DNA of 64,000 nucleotides from positions 1-64,000 of the forward strand of contig NZ_BDMM01000003.1 of NCBI RefSeq assembly GCF_002157625.1. Direction: 5' to 3'. The DNA comes from Brevundimonas sp. SH203. GTDB lineage: Bacteria > Pseudomonadota > Alphaproteobacteria > Caulobacterales > Caulobacteraceae. This document shows, one piece after another, positions 35,012-44,559 of this stretch (position 1 is the stretch's first letter; each line of letters starts with the position of its first letter). The translations under genes and the position numbers were made by a program. The notes under the pieces were generated by a model that searched no databases, had not been told where the DNA came from, and saw only the letters and a program-made list of their open reading frames with translations.

Positions 35012-36324
35012 CGGGCGACGCTCCCGGCGACCGCGCCAGCGCCGGGGCCGAAGCGGGCGCGGAAATCCTCCAGACGGATGACGAAGTCGTCGCTGGCGAC
35101 GAAGTCTGCATCGCTCATCTGGGGTTGTTCGTTGGGCTTGTAGCGGCGGGCGTATTCGGCCTGGTCGGAGGCATACTGCCGGTAATGGGTCGAATAGGCG
35201 CGCACCCGCACGGTCGGCGTCTCGCCGGTCATGTCGAAGGTCATCAGCCGCATCCAGCCGTCGCCGATCCCCGGCGCGCGATCCGGCGCCAGCCCGGCGT
35301 CCAGCGCGGTCTGATTGCGGTCCTGATAGTCGGACAGAAGCTGATAGACGGCCCCGCCCTGACGGTTGGGATCGGTGCGGAACGCCTGGCCGTTGTGATG
35401 CCCGCTCAGGATCATGAAGATCTGCGGATTGCGGGCGATCAGCTTGTCCCACACCCCTTGCGTGTCGTTGTCGAACGGGTCGAGCGCGTGCAGATCGACC
35501 ACCGGATGGGCGCGGCGCCGGCCGGTCTTGTCGATGAAGTCGTGGGTGGTGATCACGGTCGGCAGGCCGGGATGGGCGTGGATGACCGTCTCGGCCCATT
35601 TCAGGCTGGCGTCCGAGGGGGCCATCTGCAGGCCGATGTGCAGGAAGCGATAGCCGCCCGCCTCGAACAGCTGCGCACTGTCGGAGCCGCCATCGTGAGA
35701 GGCCACATACCAGGCCCGGCCCTTGAAGAATTTCGACTCGGCTCCGAAGGCCTCGTTCCAGGCGGTCAGGCCGCCGATGTGGATCATGCCCAGGCGGCGC
35801 AGATCGCCCGCCGGCGCGGTTAGGTCCTGGGGCCATTGTTCGTCCCACCACTGACCGTCGTAGTCGTGATTGCCCGACACGACCGAGAAGGGCAGGACGC
35901 CGTCGATACGGTCATAGGCGGCGACGGCGGCCGGAATCTCGACCGTCCGCACGCCCTCGACCATCGTGTCCAGATTGGCTCCGCCCGGCGCCGGACGGGG
36001 GCGGAAACCGCGCGCGGCGTGGTCGGGGTCGATGGTCATGACCGGATGCTGCCACACGTCGCCGACGGCGGTGGCGAAGACGATGTCGCCACCGCGCGAG
36101 ACGGCATGGTCGGCGATGAATTGCAGCTGTTCGCTCATCAGGTCGCGGGCGTCGAAGGGAAAACCCGTCGCGCGCTGATGGGTGTAGTCCGCATAGTTCT
36201 GGGTGTCGGGAATGACGGCGATGGTGAACCGCCCTGGCGTCGGTTGGGCCAGGGCGACGCCGGACGTCAAGGCGACGCCGCCCGCCAGAAGGGCGCAGGT
36301 CAGGCGTGTCCAGAGGGTCTGCAT
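35008..36324 (-). CDS. Exported calcineurin-like metallophosphoesterase
   Basis: This 438-residue protein has a signal peptide (1 to about 26, ALAQ). The dinuclear metal-site motifs are in order: IPDTQNY, VGDVWQH, SGNHDY, TTHDF and LSGHHNG. The enzyme should hydrolyse phosphate mono- or diesters in the periplasm. It is upstream of phoD, which it overlaps by four bases, so the two are translationally coupled and followed by the PAP2 phosphatase. A TonB receptor precedes it. Confidence 0.9.
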   Translation of the reverse strand: MQTLWTRLTCALLAGGVALTSGVALAQPTPGRFTIAVIPDTQNYADYTHQRATGFPFDARDLMSEQLQFIADHAVSRGGDIVFATAVGDVWQHPVMTIDPDHAARGFRPRPAPGGANLDTMVEGVRTVEIPAAVAAYDRIDGVLPFSVVSGNHDYDGQWWDEQWPQDLTAPAGDLRRLGMIHIGGLTAWNEAFGAESKFFKGRAWYVASHDGGSDSAQLFEAGGYRFLHIGLQMAPSDASLKWAETVIHAHPGLPTVITTHDFIDKTGRRRAHPVVDLHALDPFDNDTQGVWDKLIARNPQIFMILSGHHNGQAFRTDPNRQGGAVYQLLSDYQDRNQTALDAGLAPDRAPGIGDGWMRLMTFDMTGETPTVRVRAYSTHYRQYASDQAEYARRYKPNEQPQMSDADFVASDDFVIRLEDFRARFGPGAGAVAGSVAR

Positions 36325-36363
36325 GATGCGGCCTTTCGGCGGGGACCGGAGGGAGGAAAGGAC

Positions 36364-36389
36364 GGGCTTCGGCCTGGCGACCGAAGCCC
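36364..36389 (-). terminator. Hairpin after the TonB receptor gene
   Basis: GGGCTTCGG (36364-36372) and CCGAAGCCC (36381-36389) form a perfect nine-pair stem with an eight-base loop. It lies nine bases beyond the receptor stop. The following minus-strand sequence is pyrimidine-rich but not a T-run, so it may only reduce read-through into the phosphoesterase genes. Confidence 0.5.
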
Positions 36390-36397
36390 GCGCTGGA

Positions 36398-38623
36398 TCA
36401 GTAACGATAGCTCAGACGCACGCCGAAGGTGCGCGGCGGATTGGGCGAACCCGTCGCCGCCGAGATGAAGCGGTTGCGCGATTCCTCGGAGTAGGCGTTC
36501 GTCAGATTGTTCACATAGACGCCGAACGCATAGTTCCCGTTCATCGGCCGCACCGTCACCCCGGCGTTGACCAGCCAGTAGGAGTCGATGATCGAGTTGG
36601 CCGAGGTCGAGAACTTCTCGTCGCGGAAGGCGTAGTTGGTCTGGGCCTCCACGCCCCAGTCGCCCATCTGCCAGTCATAGGCGATCGACCCCTTGTAGTC
36701 CCATTTGGGGAAGGGCAGCCGCTCGCCGGCGCGGTCGCTGTAGATGATGGTGTTGTACTGGCCCGTCACCGGGTCCTTGGCCGCCTCGGTCGCGGTGGAG
36801 TTGACGAAATAGAACTCGTCGTATTCGCCGTATTTGTAGGCCAGGGCCTGGGTGATGGTCAGGTTGGGCAGAGGCCGCCAGACAGCCTCGATCTCCGCGC
36901 CCTGGATGTGCGACCTGGGCACGTTGATCATCCGGCCGACGCGGCCCGTCTGGGTGTAGAGGACGCCCTGAAGCTGCTGGTCGCGATAGTCGTAGTAGAA
37001 GGCGGCGGCGTTGAACTGCAGCTTGCGGTCGAAGAAGCTGGACTTCACGCCGGTCTCATAGGCGATCAGCTCCTCGAACTTGAACGGCTCCAGCTGGTCC
37101 GGCAGGCCGCTGTTGTAGGTGGTGAAACCGCCCGACTTCACGCCGCGCGAGACGTTGGCGTAGGCCAGGATGTCGTCGCTGATCGTATATTCGACGCCCA
37201 GCTTGCCGGTCCATTGGCGCATCGACTGCGACTTGGAGGCGGTGGCCCGGACGGACGGGTTGGGGGCCAGGATCTCGGTCTTGAAGTCGTTCAGCGCGCG
37301 CGTCTCGTCCTCGTAGCGCAGGCCGCCGATCAGGGTCAGACGGTCGGTCAGCCTGTAGTCCAGATTGCCGAATACGCCGGTCGTCTCGACCTTCTGACCG
37401 TAGGTCGTGCTCATGTAGAAGCCGAGATTCCTGGCCTGGGAGAAGTCGGAGTAGAAGCCGCCGTCCACGCTTTCGTTGGCGTGATAGACGCCGGCCAGCC
37501 ACTGGACCCGACCGCCGGTCGGCGAGGCCAGACGGACCTCCTGCGACGAGGTCTTGATGGCGTTGAAGAAGAAGGTGCCGGCCTCGTTCGAGGCGGTGGC
37601 GTCCCAGTCGTTGAACTCGTTGCGATCGAAGGTCTCGTGGCTGGCGATGGCCGTCAGGGTCGCCCAGGTCAGGTTCTGGTTCAGGCGCAGGCTGACGCCC
37701 TTGCCCTCGTTGTCGCGGAACGGCTTGGCGTCCGGCGCGGCGCCGATCAGCTGGGCGAAATAGGGGCTGATGCCCCAGCCGGTGATGCGGTGCGATACGT
37801 CGATCGGATAGACCCGGCCGCCGCTGGAGGTGAAGGGGCTGGTGATCAGGCGCAGGCCCCGGCCGTCCGACTGGTCGCGGCTGTAGTGCAGGTTCAGGTC
37901 GATGTCGGTCTGGGCGGTCGGGGTCCAGTCGACGCGCAGGCGGACGGCCCGGGTGTCCTTGTCGCCCAGGCTTTCGCCGGTGTCGCGGTTATACTGCCAG
38001 GCGCCGCCCGATTCCGCCGCCACCGACAGACGCGCCTTCAGGTTTTCGGCGACCGGGCCGGACAGATAGCCTTCCAGCTTGGCCGCGTCATAGCTGCCGT
38101 AGCTGAGGTTCAGGCCGGCGGCGACATGGTCGGTCGGGGCGTTGGTGATGACGCTGACCGCGCCGCCGGTGGTGTTGCGGCCGTACAGCGTGCCCTGGGG
38201 CCCACGCAGCACCTCGATGCGGGCGATGTCGAACAGCAACCCCTGCGTCATCACCCCATACGGATAGGCCACTTCATCGACATAGATGCCGACGGTCGAG
38301 GTGTTGTTGGCGGCGTAGTCGGTCAGGCCGACGCCGCGAATGCGGAACTGCGGCTGGCCGCCGCCCAGCTGGCTGTCGACCTCTAGGCTGGGGACCGTGT
38401 TCTCCAGATCGTTGACGGTCTGGATGTTGCGGTCGTCCAGCGTCTCGCCGGAGATGACGGTCAGGGCCAGGCCGACCTTCTGCGAGGATTCGGCGCGACG
38501 CTGGGCCGTGACGATGACGTCATCGACCGAGGCGGTCGCGGCCTGCGGCTGGGTTTCGGCGACGGCGGGCAGGGCCGCCAGGGTGAGCGCGGCGACCGAG
38601 GCGCCGAGAAGAAGACGTTGCAT
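36398..38623 (-). CDS. TonB-dependent outer-membrane receptor (phosphatase-linked)
   Basis: About 741 residues. A signal peptide ends near LPAVAE, followed by a TonB-box-like VDDVIVTAQRR, a plug domain (FRIRGVGLTDYAANNTSTVGIYVDEVAYP) and a 22-strand barrel ending in SYRY. ATG 38623 is used because it starts the signal peptide directly; ATG 38635 is an alternative. Imports a large or scarce solute using TonB energy. Its position before three phosphatases suggests a phosphorylated organic compound, but the ligand is not shown by sequence. Confidence 0.92.
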   Translation of the reverse strand: MQRLLLGASVAALTLAALPAVAETQPQAATASVDDVIVTAQRRAESSQKVGLALTVISGETLDDRNIQTVNDLENTVPSLEVDSQLGGGQPQFRIRGVGLTDYAANNTSTVGIYVDEVAYPYGVMTQGLLFDIARIEVLRGPQGTLYGRNTTGGAVSVITNAPTDHVAAGLNLSYGSYDAAKLEGYLSGPVAENLKARLSVAAESGGAWQYNRDTGESLGDKDTRAVRLRVDWTPTAQTDIDLNLHYSRDQSDGRGLRLITSPFTSSGGRVYPIDVSHRITGWGISPYFAQLIGAAPDAKPFRDNEGKGVSLRLNQNLTWATLTAIASHETFDRNEFNDWDATASNEAGTFFFNAIKTSSQEVRLASPTGGRVQWLAGVYHANESVDGGFYSDFSQARNLGFYMSTTYGQKVETTGVFGNLDYRLTDRLTLIGGLRYEDETRALNDFKTEILAPNPSVRATASKSQSMRQWTGKLGVEYTISDDILAYANVSRGVKSGGFTTYNSGLPDQLEPFKFEELIAYETGVKSSFFDRKLQFNAAAFYYDYRDQQLQGVLYTQTGRVGRMINVPRSHIQGAEIEAVWRPLPNLTITQALAYKYGEYDEFYFVNSTATEAAKDPVTGQYNTIIYSDRAGERLPFPKWDYKGSIAYDWQMGDWGVEAQTNYAFRDEKFSTSANSIIDSYWLVNAGVTVRPMNGNYAFGVYVNNLTNAYSEESRNRFISAATGSPNPPRTFGVRLSYRY

Positions 38624-38894
38624 TTGATCATCCATCGGGCGACGCGCGGGGCCCCCGCCCTCGCGTGTCGATGTGTTTCGGGATGTCGCCGAACAGCCGC
38701 CGCCTCCACGCTTTGATCGAGACGTCCGCGGCGAGGGGGAGACAGGCCGGAAACGTCTTCGTCGCATTGGAAAAACAACTGTTCGACAACAATGCCGCAA
38801 TAGGCCGCGCGGACAATGCTTTTGTGACGCTTGTAGGAAGTCTTCTTGTCAGATCAGCACCCGACGGCACGACAACTTGGTAACGCGCGTTCTG

Positions 38895-40142
38895 TTACAT
38901 CTGACGCGCAACCAGCAGGCAGGCCGCAGCCTTCAGCGCCTGTTCGTCGAGGGCGCGGCCGCGCGCGCAGGCCAGAAGAGCCTCGGCCTTGATCCACAGG
39001 GCGAACCGGGTGGCGGCGAGGCGGTTGAGGTCGAAATCGGCCGGCCAGACGCCCGTTCGCTTGTAATAGGTGCCCCCGCCTTCCGGCCCGCGCAGCAGCA
39101 TGGCCAGGTCGCGCAAGGACGGATCGCGCCGGGCCTCGATGCAGATGCTGGCGATCAGACGGGCGTAGCGGACATAGAAGCCCTCGGCCTCGCGCGCGAT
39201 GGCCACGGTCGGCGCCATGATCGCGGCCCAGTGATCCAGATCGGCGACGGCCGGATCGCCCAGCGGCGCATGGCCCGCCAGATGCCCCGGCATGTCGCGG
39301 AACACGCTGTGCCAGACGGCGTCCAGCACGAAATGGCGCATGTCCGGCCAGTGATAGGCGATGGTCGAGGTCGAGGTCGCCGCCACGGCGCTGACCGAGC
39401 GATTGGTGATGGCGGTGATGCCGCCGGCCAGAATCTGATCGGCGGCGATGTCCAGCAGCTTGCGCCGCATGGCCTCGGGCTCGGCGCCCTTCGTCGGCGC
39501 CTGGGGCAGGACCATGGCGTCGCGATACCAGAAGGTCGCCGTGGGCGGGCCGTCGGCGAGGCCCAGCACGCGGTCGATCATGGCGCCCAGCCCCTCGGCG
39601 GCGACCACGCCGTAATCCGCCCGGCCGCGCAGGGCGCCCGCATAGTATTGCTCGAAGGTCAGCCAGGCGACCAGAGGCTCCACGAACGGGTCCAGACGCC
39701 CGTCGCGCGACAAATGGCGACGCCAGACCGCGCAGCGCATGGCGTGCCACCGCTCCACCAGAGCCTGCCGCTCCGCCGTCGGCTCTGCATCCAACACGAG
39801 GCTTTCCCAGATGCGGGCGAACCCCGCATCGTCCGCCGCCCGATGCCGCAGATAGGTCTGGGTCAGAGCCAGAAGGCCGTCGCGCGTCAGCGGCAGACCG
39901 GCCACCGAGCCGAAAAAGGCGCCGTGAAACACTTCATCGCGCCGCAGGGCCTCTTCGCCCACCGCCTGGATCAGCCCCGACTTGGCCCCGAACAGATTGA
40001 CGATGACCGTCGTGCTTTTGCCGACCGACTGGGCCAGATCGCGCAGGGTCAGGCTGTGCAGCCCGTCCGAAGCGGCCTGGGCGATCGCCTGTTCGACGAT
40101 CTGCTGCGCGGCGGCGTTGCGACTGATCCGGGAAACAGACAT
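38895..40142 (-). CDS. Tandem TetR-domain transcriptional regulator
   Basis: 415 residues, twice the usual TetR length, with two helix-turn-helix domains. The first is near residues 12-58 (TLRDLAQSVGKSTTVIVNLFGAKSGL) and the second near 226-272 (TNRSVSAVAATSTSTIAYHWPDMRHF). Each is followed by its own ligand/dimerisation-type region. The protein reads as a fusion or duplication of two TetR units and could act as a pseudo-dimer on one operator or bridge two sites. It lies upstream of the TonB receptor and phosphatase genes in the same direction and may control them. The ligand is unknown. Confidence 0.85.
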   Translation of the reverse strand: MSVSRISRNAAAQQIVEQAIAQAASDGLHSLTLRDLAQSVGKSTTVIVNLFGAKSGLIQAVGEEALRRDEVFHGAFFGSVAGLPLTRDGLLALTQTYLRHRAADDAGFARIWESLVLDAEPTAERQALVERWHAMRCAVWRRHLSRDGRLDPFVEPLVAWLTFEQYYAGALRGRADYGVVAAEGLGAMIDRVLGLADGPPTATFWYRDAMVLPQAPTKGAEPEAMRRKLLDIAADQILAGGITAITNRSVSAVAATSTSTIAYHWPDMRHFVLDAVWHSVFRDMPGHLAGHAPLGDPAVADLDHWAAIMAPTVAIAREAEGFYVRYARLIASICIEARRDPSLRDLAMLLRGPEGGGTYYKRTGVWPADFDLNRLAATRFALWIKAEALLACARGRALDEQALKAAACLLVARQM

Positions 40143-40272
40143 GCCCCTCCATGCCGGAGGCCGCCGGGGTCTGTCGAGATCGCGATCGATGCGGCCGCAG
40201 ATTCCCGCGAAGGCTCGACCAGAGCCTTCACTGGCTGATTTGGGCCGGGAACGGATCAGCGTCGTTTAAAGG

Positions 40273-40461
40273 GTTCGTCACAACGGACACGACGGGTTCA
40301 CGACGAACACAACGGAGCCGTGCTTCGCTTCGGAAGGTCTTGAGGGCCTGAGGCGGCGAAGCCGCAGATTGATCGATGGCCTGGACAAGGCAGATGGGAG
40401 CCGACGCACGTTCCGCTCTCGTCGTGATCTCCGTGACTTCGCCGTGTCCGTTGTGATGAAC
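40273..40461. repeat. Roughly 190-bp fold-back (imperfect inverted repeat) element
   Basis: The outer arms 40273-40290 and 40444-40461 are reverse complements at 17 of 18 positions. Weaker pairing continues inward (CACGACGA near 40300 and its complement near 40420). The surrounding 40143-40543 stretch holds no convincing gene. It looks like a dispersed intergenic element rather than a terminator, given its size. Confidence 0.65.
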
Positions 40462-40543
40462 GCCTTTCAGGCCTGCATCAACCCAAGCGCCCATCGTTAT
40501 GGCGGCGCGCCGGATCGACGCGCCGCCGGGGGAGGACCGAACC

Positions 40544-43375
40544 TCAGAACCTGTAGCTCAGACCCAGTTTGTAGGACGAGCCGTAGCGGTAGTAGCCCTG
40601 GGGCAGTAGCGGGTTGCCGTTGATGGAGTAGGTGTTGGCCTCGTCCAGCAGGTTCTGGCCGTCGAGCGCGATGCTGATGCGGTCGTTGACCTTGTAGGCG
40701 ACGTGAGCCGTGACCCAGGTGATGGGGTCGGCGCGTTCGTTGTAGCCCTGGCCCAGCACATTGGTCGCGGTCGTGAAGCCGTCGGTGTGATCGCCCGACA
40801 CGCTGAGCGACAGCGGCCCGTGGTCGTAGAAGACGCCCAGCGAATAGACCGACGGGGCGATGCCTTCCAACGGCCGTTCCTCGCCGCCGACATAGCTCTT
40901 GGACCAGTTGCGGGTGTATTGCGCGCGCACGCCCCAGCCGTTCGACAGGAAGTGCTGCAGGCCCACCTCGACGCCGTGAACCTCGGCCGTGTCGCCGTTG
41001 ATGGGCCGGCTGACGTTGAACAAATAGCCCGGCACGCCGATGTCCTGCCCCGGCTCCCAGCTGGTCGTGATCTGGTCCTTGATGTCCTTCTTGAAGACCG
41101 CGACGTTGAAGATGGAGTTCGGCCGGAAATAGTATTCCAGCGAGGCGTCGTACTGGGTCGCCGAATAGGGTTTCAGGGCCGCATTGCCGCTATAGATCTG
41201 GGTGAACTCGCCCCAGGACACGCTCTCGGTGGTGTTGGTGGGGGCCAGCATCTGGACCGACGGCCGGGCCATGGTCTTGGCCGCGCCGAGGCGCAGGCGC
41301 AGGGCGTCGGTGAGGCGATAGTTGAAGTTCAGCGACGGCAGGACATAGGTGTAGTCGTTGTCCTGATTGATCGTCGTCGGGGCGGCGTAAACGGCGGTGT
41401 AGTTGAAGGCGCCGTTGGGCACGATGTCGAGGATCTTGGCGTCCCAGGCCTGAGCGCCGGTCTTGGTCTGGACGACCCGGACGCCCAGATTGCCGCTCCA
41501 CCGTTCGCCGCGCAAATCGGCCTGCAGATAGCCGGCCCAGGTCTCCTCGCTGACGCGATAGCTTTGCAGTGGGTTCCACACCGGCGCCGCGTCGGCGTAG
41601 CGATAGACGCCGCCGCCCGGACGCGGCCTGCCGTCATAGGCCGCCAGCGCCGCCTGATAGGTGGCGATGTCGAAGCCCAGGAAGCTGCGTGGGAAGTCGG
41701 AACCCACCTTGTTCATGAAGTTGGGCAGGCTGAAGCTGTCGGAGATCACGCCCCCGCCCAGCGCGCCCACATTGATGGCGTTGGTGTTGGAATAGTAGTC
41801 CGCCCCGCCCGTCAGCGCATTGTTGATCAGGTCGCGCGACTTCTTGCGATCGGTGTAGGTCACGCCGAACTTGACCGTTTCCAGCCAGCGCCATCCCGAG
41901 GTCCAGGCGCCGTTGAAGGCCGCGCCGGTGATCTCGTCGTCGATATTGTCGCCGGCGAGCGAGAAATAGTGGGTGTTGAAGTCGGCGTCCCGGAACTGGC
42001 CGGCCGCCAGCCCCGCCGCCAGATCCCGGCCGTCGGTCAGATTGACGTCGATGTTGGGCACATAGTCGCCGCTGAGCTCGACGCGCGCCGTATTGGGCTG
42101 GTTCATCCGCAGCACGACATAGCTGTCCTGACCGCCGGAGTGGCGGCTGGAGGTCGAGCGATAGACGTCGGCGTTCAGCGTCAGGCTGTCGGTGACGTTC
42201 CATTCGGCGTTCAGGCCGTAAAGCTGGGTCTCGACGACGCGATAGGAGGTCTGGTTCAGCAGCTCGGGATTGAGGCGCAGTTCCGGGTCGGGGTCGGTCA
42301 TGTCGAAGCGGGTGACGATGCCGTCCTGGACCACCATGTTCGACCAGCGGCCGGGCGCATACAGGGTGTAGAAGGATTGCTGATAGCCGACCTGGGGCGA
42401 ATCCAGCTTGGTGATCAGACCGTCCGCGACCAGGCGGAAATTGTCCGACGGCCGCCATTCCAGCTTGGCGGTGTAGGCGTTGCGCTTCTTGCGTTCCAGG
42501 ATCGAGCCGACGCGGAACTGGCCCGGGCCGATCAGGCCGTACTCCTCGGGGTCCAGCACGCCGTTGTCATTGGGGTCGATCGCCCCGCCCCAGGCGTTGC
42601 CGTAGAGCCAGCTGGGATCGTTGGGATCGGCGTTGCGCGTCCAGCCGCCGTCGTTGCCGGCGACGTCGGTGCGGTCGTCGCGGCGCTCGGCCACCACGCC
42701 CAGCAACAGGCCCAGGGTGTCGTTCAGGAAGGTGTTGCTATAGACGCCCGACAGTTTCGATCCGTCCAGTTCGGACATCTGATTACGGTCGCCCTCGACG
42801 CGGAGGATGCCGTGCTGGCCGCGCTGGTCGAACGGGCTGGCGGAGCGCAGATTGATCAGGCCGCCGATGGCGCCTTCGGTGTTGGCGGCCTCGGCCCCTT
42901 TGATGACGTCGGCGCCGCTGATCACGTCGGACGGCAGCACGTCATAGGCGAAGTCGCGGCCGGCGCCGTCGGTCGCCAGGATGCGGCCGTTGAAGGTCGA
43001 CAGCGTATATTCCGGCCCCAGCCCCCGCACGCTGACGCTCTGGCCCTCGCCCCCGGCGGTGCGCGAAATGGCGACGCCGGTGATGTGGCTGAGGGAGTCG
43101 GCGACGTTGTCGTCGGGGAACATGCCCAGTTCCAGGGCGCTGATCGAATCCTGGACCGTGGCGGCGTCGCGTTTCAGGTTGACGGCGCGCGCGATGCTGG
43201 CGCGCACCCCGACGACCACGACCTCTTCGACGGTCTGGGTCTGATCGTCGGCGGCGGCCGGGGGCGTCGTCGGGGCCGGAGACTGGCTCTGGGCGTGGGC
43301 GGCGGCGCCCCAACCCAGGGCGCCGAGCGCGGCCCCCGCCATGATGGCCGAACGAAGCGATGAGCGACGTGACAT
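40544..43375 (-). CDS. TonB-dependent outer-membrane receptor (carbohydrate-type), aga locus
   Basis: 943 residues: signal peptide (1 to about 28, HAQ), TonB-box-like VEEVVVVG, plug domain (GVAISRTAGGEGQSVSVRGLGPEY, then EGAIGGLINLRS) and a long barrel ending in LGLSYRF. This is the large Caulobacterales subtype often next to polysaccharide or sugar genes. It lies downstream of the kinase and AgaS genes, but with its own 209-bp upstream region that carries a candidate AgaR operator (43482-43502). It probably imports the glycan fragment processed by this locus. Confidence 0.93.
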   Translation of the reverse strand: MSRRSSLRSAIMAGAALGALGWGAAAHAQSQSPAPTTPPAAADDQTQTVEEVVVVGVRASIARAVNLKRDAATVQDSISALELGMFPDDNVADSLSHITGVAISRTAGGEGQSVSVRGLGPEYTLSTFNGRILATDGAGRDFAYDVLPSDVISGADVIKGAEAANTEGAIGGLINLRSASPFDQRGQHGILRVEGDRNQMSELDGSKLSGVYSNTFLNDTLGLLLGVVAERRDDRTDVAGNDGGWTRNADPNDPSWLYGNAWGGAIDPNDNGVLDPEEYGLIGPGQFRVGSILERKKRNAYTAKLEWRPSDNFRLVADGLITKLDSPQVGYQQSFYTLYAPGRWSNMVVQDGIVTRFDMTDPDPELRLNPELLNQTSYRVVETQLYGLNAEWNVTDSLTLNADVYRSTSSRHSGGQDSYVVLRMNQPNTARVELSGDYVPNIDVNLTDGRDLAAGLAAGQFRDADFNTHYFSLAGDNIDDEITGAAFNGAWTSGWRWLETVKFGVTYTDRKKSRDLINNALTGGADYYSNTNAINVGALGGGVISDSFSLPNFMNKVGSDFPRSFLGFDIATYQAALAAYDGRPRPGGGVYRYADAAPVWNPLQSYRVSEETWAGYLQADLRGERWSGNLGVRVVQTKTGAQAWDAKILDIVPNGAFNYTAVYAAPTTINQDNDYTYVLPSLNFNYRLTDALRLRLGAAKTMARPSVQMLAPTNTTESVSWGEFTQIYSGNAALKPYSATQYDASLEYYFRPNSIFNVAVFKKDIKDQITTSWEPGQDIGVPGYLFNVSRPINGDTAEVHGVEVGLQHFLSNGWGVRAQYTRNWSKSYVGGEERPLEGIAPSVYSLGVFYDHGPLSLSVSGDHTDGFTTATNVLGQGYNERADPITWVTAHVAYKVNDRISIALDGQNLLDEANTYSINGNPLLPQGYYRYGSSYKLGLSYRF

Positions 43376-43481
43376 TGCGATCCCCTATGCTCGCATGATC
43401 GACGTAGGCGGCGCGTTTTAGTGCGTTTCGGTTGGCCGCCTGAAACTGAATGGAAAGGAACTACGGTTTCGCGAAACTGTC

Positions 43482-43502
43482 AAATAGATATATAACGAAA
43501 CT
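43482..43502 (-). promoter_or_regulatory. Candidate AgaR operator upstream of the TonB receptor
   Basis: On the minus strand this reads GTTTCGTTATATATCTATTT preceded by A. It matches the site at 50149-50169 at 19 of 21 positions. A second GTTTCG follows 24 bp on. It lies about 107 bp upstream of the receptor start, inside an unusually AT-rich patch that may also hold the promoter. Confidence 0.55.
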
Positions 43503-43584
43503 TATCAGATTTGTTTTTCACTCGTCATCAACGGCCTAACGGCGTCGCGGACACAGCCTTCGGCCGTAGCCAAGAGGTCGCGCC

Positions 43585-44559
43585 CTACGTCAAAGGCAGG
43601 GCGAATCCGGCAAGCCGCGCGGCGTAGATGGCGGCGCCGACGGCCGGGCTGAAGCGGGGCTCTACGATCCGGTAGTCGGGCGAAAAGGCCGCCAGGGTTT
43701 CACGGAACGGCGCCAGGATCAGTTCGCCGGACTGAAACACCCCGCCGGAATAGGACAGCATGACCGCCTCGCCCGGCGCATAGCAAAGGCGTCGGCGTAT
43801 GGCGTCCGTGATCTCGGCCAGTCGCCGGCCCGCCTGAAGGAAGATGTCTCGCGCGCCTGCGTCGCCCTGCATCGCCGCCTTGGCGACCAGGCGCGAAACG
43901 GCGGCGATGCGATCCCTTTGCGCGCCCTCTCGCGCATAGATACGGGCGCACAGGTCCAGATCGTCTTCCAGTTCGAAGGCTTCGACCAGCAGGGCATGCA
44001 GCGGCCCGGTTTCGGCCCGTCCGTCGGACATCCGCGAGAACAGGTTGAGGCCCTGAACCGCGATCCAATAGGCCGAGCCTTCGTCCGAAAAGACCTCGCC
44101 CCAGCCGCCGCCGCGCGCCTTCAGCCCTCCCCGCTCGCCGTAGCCGATGGAGCCGGTGCCGGCGACGATGTTGATCCCGTCCTCGCCCGCCAGCGACCCC
44201 GCCCATCCGCAGATCATGTCGTTGCCGCAGGCGTAGCGCCTGTGCCCCAGCACCGCCTCGGGAATGACGTCCAGAACCGGCTGAACCTGCGAATCCTCGC
44301 CATGGGCGGGCAGGCCGAAGAAGGCGTAGCGGACATCCCCGGCCGACACGCCGGCCTGACGCAGGACGGCGTGGACGCCGTTGTTCAACAGCTCGTGCAG
44401 ACGCTCCACGCCGATCTGGACATGGTAGCTGGAGCCGCCCTCGTGCCGGGCCAGTTCGCGGCCCGTGGGATCGACCAGGACGAAGGCGGTCTTCGACCCG
44501 CCCCCGTCGACCCCGAGAAAGCAGCCGTTCGCGCCCGCGGGTTCTTCGGAAACCGCCAT
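43585..44559 (-). CDS. BadF/BadG-family sugar kinase (N-acetylhexosamine kinase, AgaK-like)
   Basis: 324 residues of the actin-like ATPase fold. The phosphate-1 motif is GVDGGGSKTAFVLVD (about residues 16-30). Adenosine and phosphate-2 motifs follow in IVAGTGSIGYG and LSYSGGVFQSGEL. Family members phosphorylate GlcNAc, GalNAc or glucosamine in the cytosol. Its start overlaps the agaS stop (ATGA), and agaS overlaps the KbaZ gene, so all three are one translational unit. That context suggests GalNAc or galactosamine as substrate. Confidence 0.88.
   Translation of the reverse strand: MAVSEEPAGANGCFLGVDGGGSKTAFVLVDPTGRELARHEGGSSYHVQIGVERLHELLNNGVHAVLRQAGVSAGDVRYAFFGLPAHGEDSQVQPVLDVIPEAVLGHRRYACGNDMICGWAGSLAGEDGINIVAGTGSIGYGERGGLKARGGGWGEVFSDEGSAYWIAVQGLNLFSRMSDGRAETGPLHALLVEAFELEDDLDLCARIYAREGAQRDRIAAVSRLVAKAAMQGDAGARDIFLQAGRRLAEITDAIRRRLCYAPGEAVMLSYSGGVFQSGELILAPFRETLAAFSPDYRIVEPRFSPAVGAAIYAARLAGFALPLT

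Noticed and set aside
38624-38894. Possible PhoB box upstream of the phosphatase-linked TonB receptor (for example CTGTTACATCTGAC).
   Set aside because: The two seven-base half-sites of the Pho box consensus are not both present at correct spacing on either strand.
40228-40494. An 88-codon minus-strand frame in the gap before the TonB receptor.
   Set aside because: It lies within the fold-back repeat, so the open frame reflects the repeat, not a gene.
40703-43363. An 886-codon frame antisense to the TonB receptor.
   Set aside because: No signal or motifs, Gly/Val/Arg-rich; the receptor on the minus strand has plug and barrel signatures.
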